Below, in pieces: positions 62,705-64,000 of a DNA stretch of 64,000 nt. Positions within the stretch are counted from its first letter, which is position 1, and every line of letters starts with the position of its first letter. Below the pieces are notes generated by a model that saw only the letters and a program-made list of their open reading frames with translations, had not been told where the DNA came from and ran no database searches. Source of the DNA: Bacilli bacterium. Its GTDB lineage: Bacteria; Bacillota_I; Bacilli_A; RF39; UBA660. Position numbers and translations under genes: made by a program. The stretch spans positions 1 to 64,000 of the forward strand of contig JAFUBO010000006.1 of NCBI GenBank assembly GCA_017460175.1. Reading direction: 5' to 3'.

Positions 62705-63232
62705 ATGGAAGACTATATTGTAATTTATGCAGTAGTACCAAAACATATTTATGAAACAAAATTATTAACACCAGAAGAAAAATTGATTGCTGAACGTATT
62801 ATATACTTATGCAAAAAGGAAGGATATTGTTGGATAACAAATAAAAAACTTTCAGAAATGTATAATATAACAATAGAAACAGCTTCAAGGCATATTAAGA
62901 AATTAGAAAAGATAGGATTAATTAAATGTATTTATGATCACAATGATAAAAATACTAGAAGGGTTATTCAACTAGTTGATGATATATGGGATAAATGGTC
63001 AACTAGAGATAAATCAAATAATCAAGAAGATATTGATTATTCAGTTAAACATAATAATAAATATAATAAAAGAAATAATTATAAATATAATAGTGATAAA
63101 TATGATAAAACACCAGTTCCTTGGTGGCTTAATGAAGATATTAAATCTGAACCTGCTACTCCTGAAGAACAAGCTGAAATGGAAAGAATGATAAGAGAGA
63201 TTACTGGAGAGGATAGTGATTCAGATGAATGA
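62705..63232 (+). CDS. Winged-helix (replication/HTH) protein of the mobile element
   Basis: The 175-aa protein has an HTH of the kind found in phage and plasmid replisome organisers (ITNKKLSEMYNITIETASRHIKKLEKIGLIKCI, about residues 46-80), then an Asn/Tyr/Lys-rich low-complexity region (about 110-140) and a PWWLNEDI segment with an acidic tail. Likely replication or regulation of the element. It overlaps the excisionase-type gene by 8 bp. Confidence 0.7.
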   Translation: MEDYIVIYAVVPKHIYETKLLTPEEKLIAERIIYLCKKEGYCWITNKKLSEMYNITIETASRHIKKLEKIGLIKCIYDHNDKNTRRVIQLVDDIWDKWSTRDKSNNQEDIDYSVKHNNKYNKRNNYKYNSDKYDKTPVPWWLNEDIKSEPATPEEQAEMERMIREITGEDSDSDE

Positions 63233-63455
63233 TAAGTTAGTTTATACAGTTCATGAAGTATCGTCTATATTACATTCTAGTCCAAATTATATTTATGAAT
63301 TAATTAAAAAAGGTTATTTACCTGCTATTAAATTAGGAAGTTTAAAAGTATTAAAATCTTCACTAGAAAGATTCTTAATTCAAAATGAAGGAAAAGATTT
63401 ATCCAATTTATCTGATATTAAAAAGATAGTAATTGAGGTAGAAGTAAATGAGTAA
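63225..63455 (+). CDS. xis: Excisionase-type HTH protein
   Basis: The 76-aa protein has a MerR/excisionase HTH_17 pattern: YTVHEVSSILHSSPNYIYELIKKGYLPAIKLGSLKVLKSSLERFL. It overlaps both the upstream gene and the integrase start (63448), the compact rep-xis-int arrangement of integrative elements. Start at 63225, inside the upstream gene's end. Function as recombination directionality factor is inferred from position. Confidence 0.8.
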   Translation: MNDKLVYTVHEVSSILHSSPNYIYELIKKGYLPAIKLGSLKVLKSSLERFLIQNEGKDLSNLSDIKKIVIEVEVNE

Positions 63456-64000
63456 AATCAATATCAGAAAAAGAGGAAACTTCTATGAATATAGAATTGA
63501 AATAGCAAAGGTAGATAATAAAAGACAATGGTTAAGTAAATCAGGATTTAGAACTAAAGCAGAAGCTTTAGAATCTGGTTCCCTTGCATATACTGAATAC
63601 TTAAATGCAGGTATTCCATTTAAACAATGTGATTTATCTTATTCAGATTATCTTGATTATTGGTTAGAAAATTATTGTATGAATAATCTAAAATATAATA
63701 CTATTCAAACATATAAAATAATAATAAATAAGTATTTAAAAAAGAGTATAGGAAAATATAAGTTATCAACAATAACAAGTGTTGCTTTAAATTCATTTAT
63801 AACTGATTTAGTTAATGAGTATAATCATTCTAAAACTTATTATAAGAATATATTAAAAGTTATTAAAGGATCATTTAGAGATGCATGTAATCTATATGGA
63901 TTTATAAAATATAATCCAGCTCTTACATTAAGACTACCTAAAATAGAAGAAGAACTTAATAATAAAAGACATTATTATACAAATGAAGAAATAGATAAAA
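63448..64000 (+). CDS. int: Tyrosine recombinase, second copy (cut by window end)
   Basis: At least 184 codons are visible, with the frame open to the window edge. The N terminus (SKINIRKRGNFYEYRIE, QWLSKSGFRTKAEA, DLSYSDYLDYW) is clearly homologous to the integrase at 58029 in the same order, including SYSDYLDYW and SYWY-type spacing, but with many differences. The ATG overlaps the xis gene. The catalytic domain lies beyond the window, so intactness is unknown. Confidence 0.9.
   Translation, partial: MSKINIRKRGNFYEYRIEIAKVDNKRQWLSKSGFRTKAEALESGSLAYTEYLNAGIPFKQCDLSYSDYLDYWLENYCMNNLKYNTIQTYKIIINKYLKKSIGKYKLSTITSVALNSFITDLVNEYNHSKTYYKNILKVIKGSFRDACNLYGFIKYNPALTLRLPKIEEELNNKRHYYTNEEIDK

Overview
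The window is the replication-origin region of a very AT-rich, low-GC Gram-positive (Bacillota) chromosome. The gene order is that of Bacilli: gyrA, gyrB, recF, dnaN and dnaA run on the minus strand away from a 390-bp AT-rich origin, and rpmH, rnpA, yidC, jag, mnmE, mnmG, rsmG, noc, parA and parB run away from it on the plus strand. TGG encodes Trp and TGA ends genes (ung, walJ), so this is the standard bacterial code and not the mycoplasma code. Cell-wall genes (murA, tagO, mbl, a class A PBP, M23 peptidases) rule out a wall-less mollicute. spoIIR, a spoIIQ-like gene next to mbl, and long-range synteny with Bacillus suggest a walled Bacilli/Erysipelotrichia-type lineage (possibly an uncultured gut group such as RF39). 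That placement is inference.

Layout. 1-1400: tadA, the SRP RNA and a cluster of exact parS palindromes alternating with Noc-box palindromes, with a TfoX-N protein inside it. 1.4-10.3 kb: gyrA-gyrB-recF-comK-like-dnaN-dnaA (minus). 10.3-10.7 kb: oriC. 10.7-20.9 kb: rpmH to parB, then an MscS channel and DUF951. 20.9-24.5 kb: AbgT transporter, ychF, metallophosphoesterase. 25.3-33.8 kb: rpsF-ssb-rpsR, a structured RNA (6S-like candidate), a stand-alone DHH phosphodiesterase in the gdpP position, rplI, dnaB, an M23 peptidase, walJ, rlmH, ung. 33.8-39.7 kb (minus): TPM and zinc-ribbon membrane proteins, pta, a LemA-like protein, a class A PBP. 39.8-57.8 kb (plus): argS, rpoE(delta), prfA, prmC, spoIIR, mntP, fba, murA, rpmE, rpiB, spoIIQ-like, mbl, tagO, a LytTR regulator, csp, hpf and secA.

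At 57.8 kb, directly after secA, the conserved backbone gives way to accessory DNA that runs to the window end. It holds two homologous tyrosine recombinases in the same orientation (the second cut by the window edge), repeated TTGTCCAC motifs upstream of the first, a tiny leader-type ORF whose end is built into a terminator hairpin, a replication/HTH protein and an excisionase-type protein. Between the recombinases sits a compact cargo operon: a TetR regulator with its own palindrome lying in the promoter, a GNAT acetyltransferase with a YoaP-like C-terminal part, and an SPL-family radical SAM enzyme. A near-identical 22-bp imperfect palindrome lies immediately before and immediately after the cargo.

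The most interesting points are the interleaved parS/Noc-box array together with both cognate CTPase proteins (the Noc lacking the usual membrane-binding N terminus), the recombinase-bounded TetR-GNAT-radical SAM cargo, and the comK-like gene placed inside the dnaN-recF operon. No tRNA, rRNA, CRISPR or insertion sequence was recognised.
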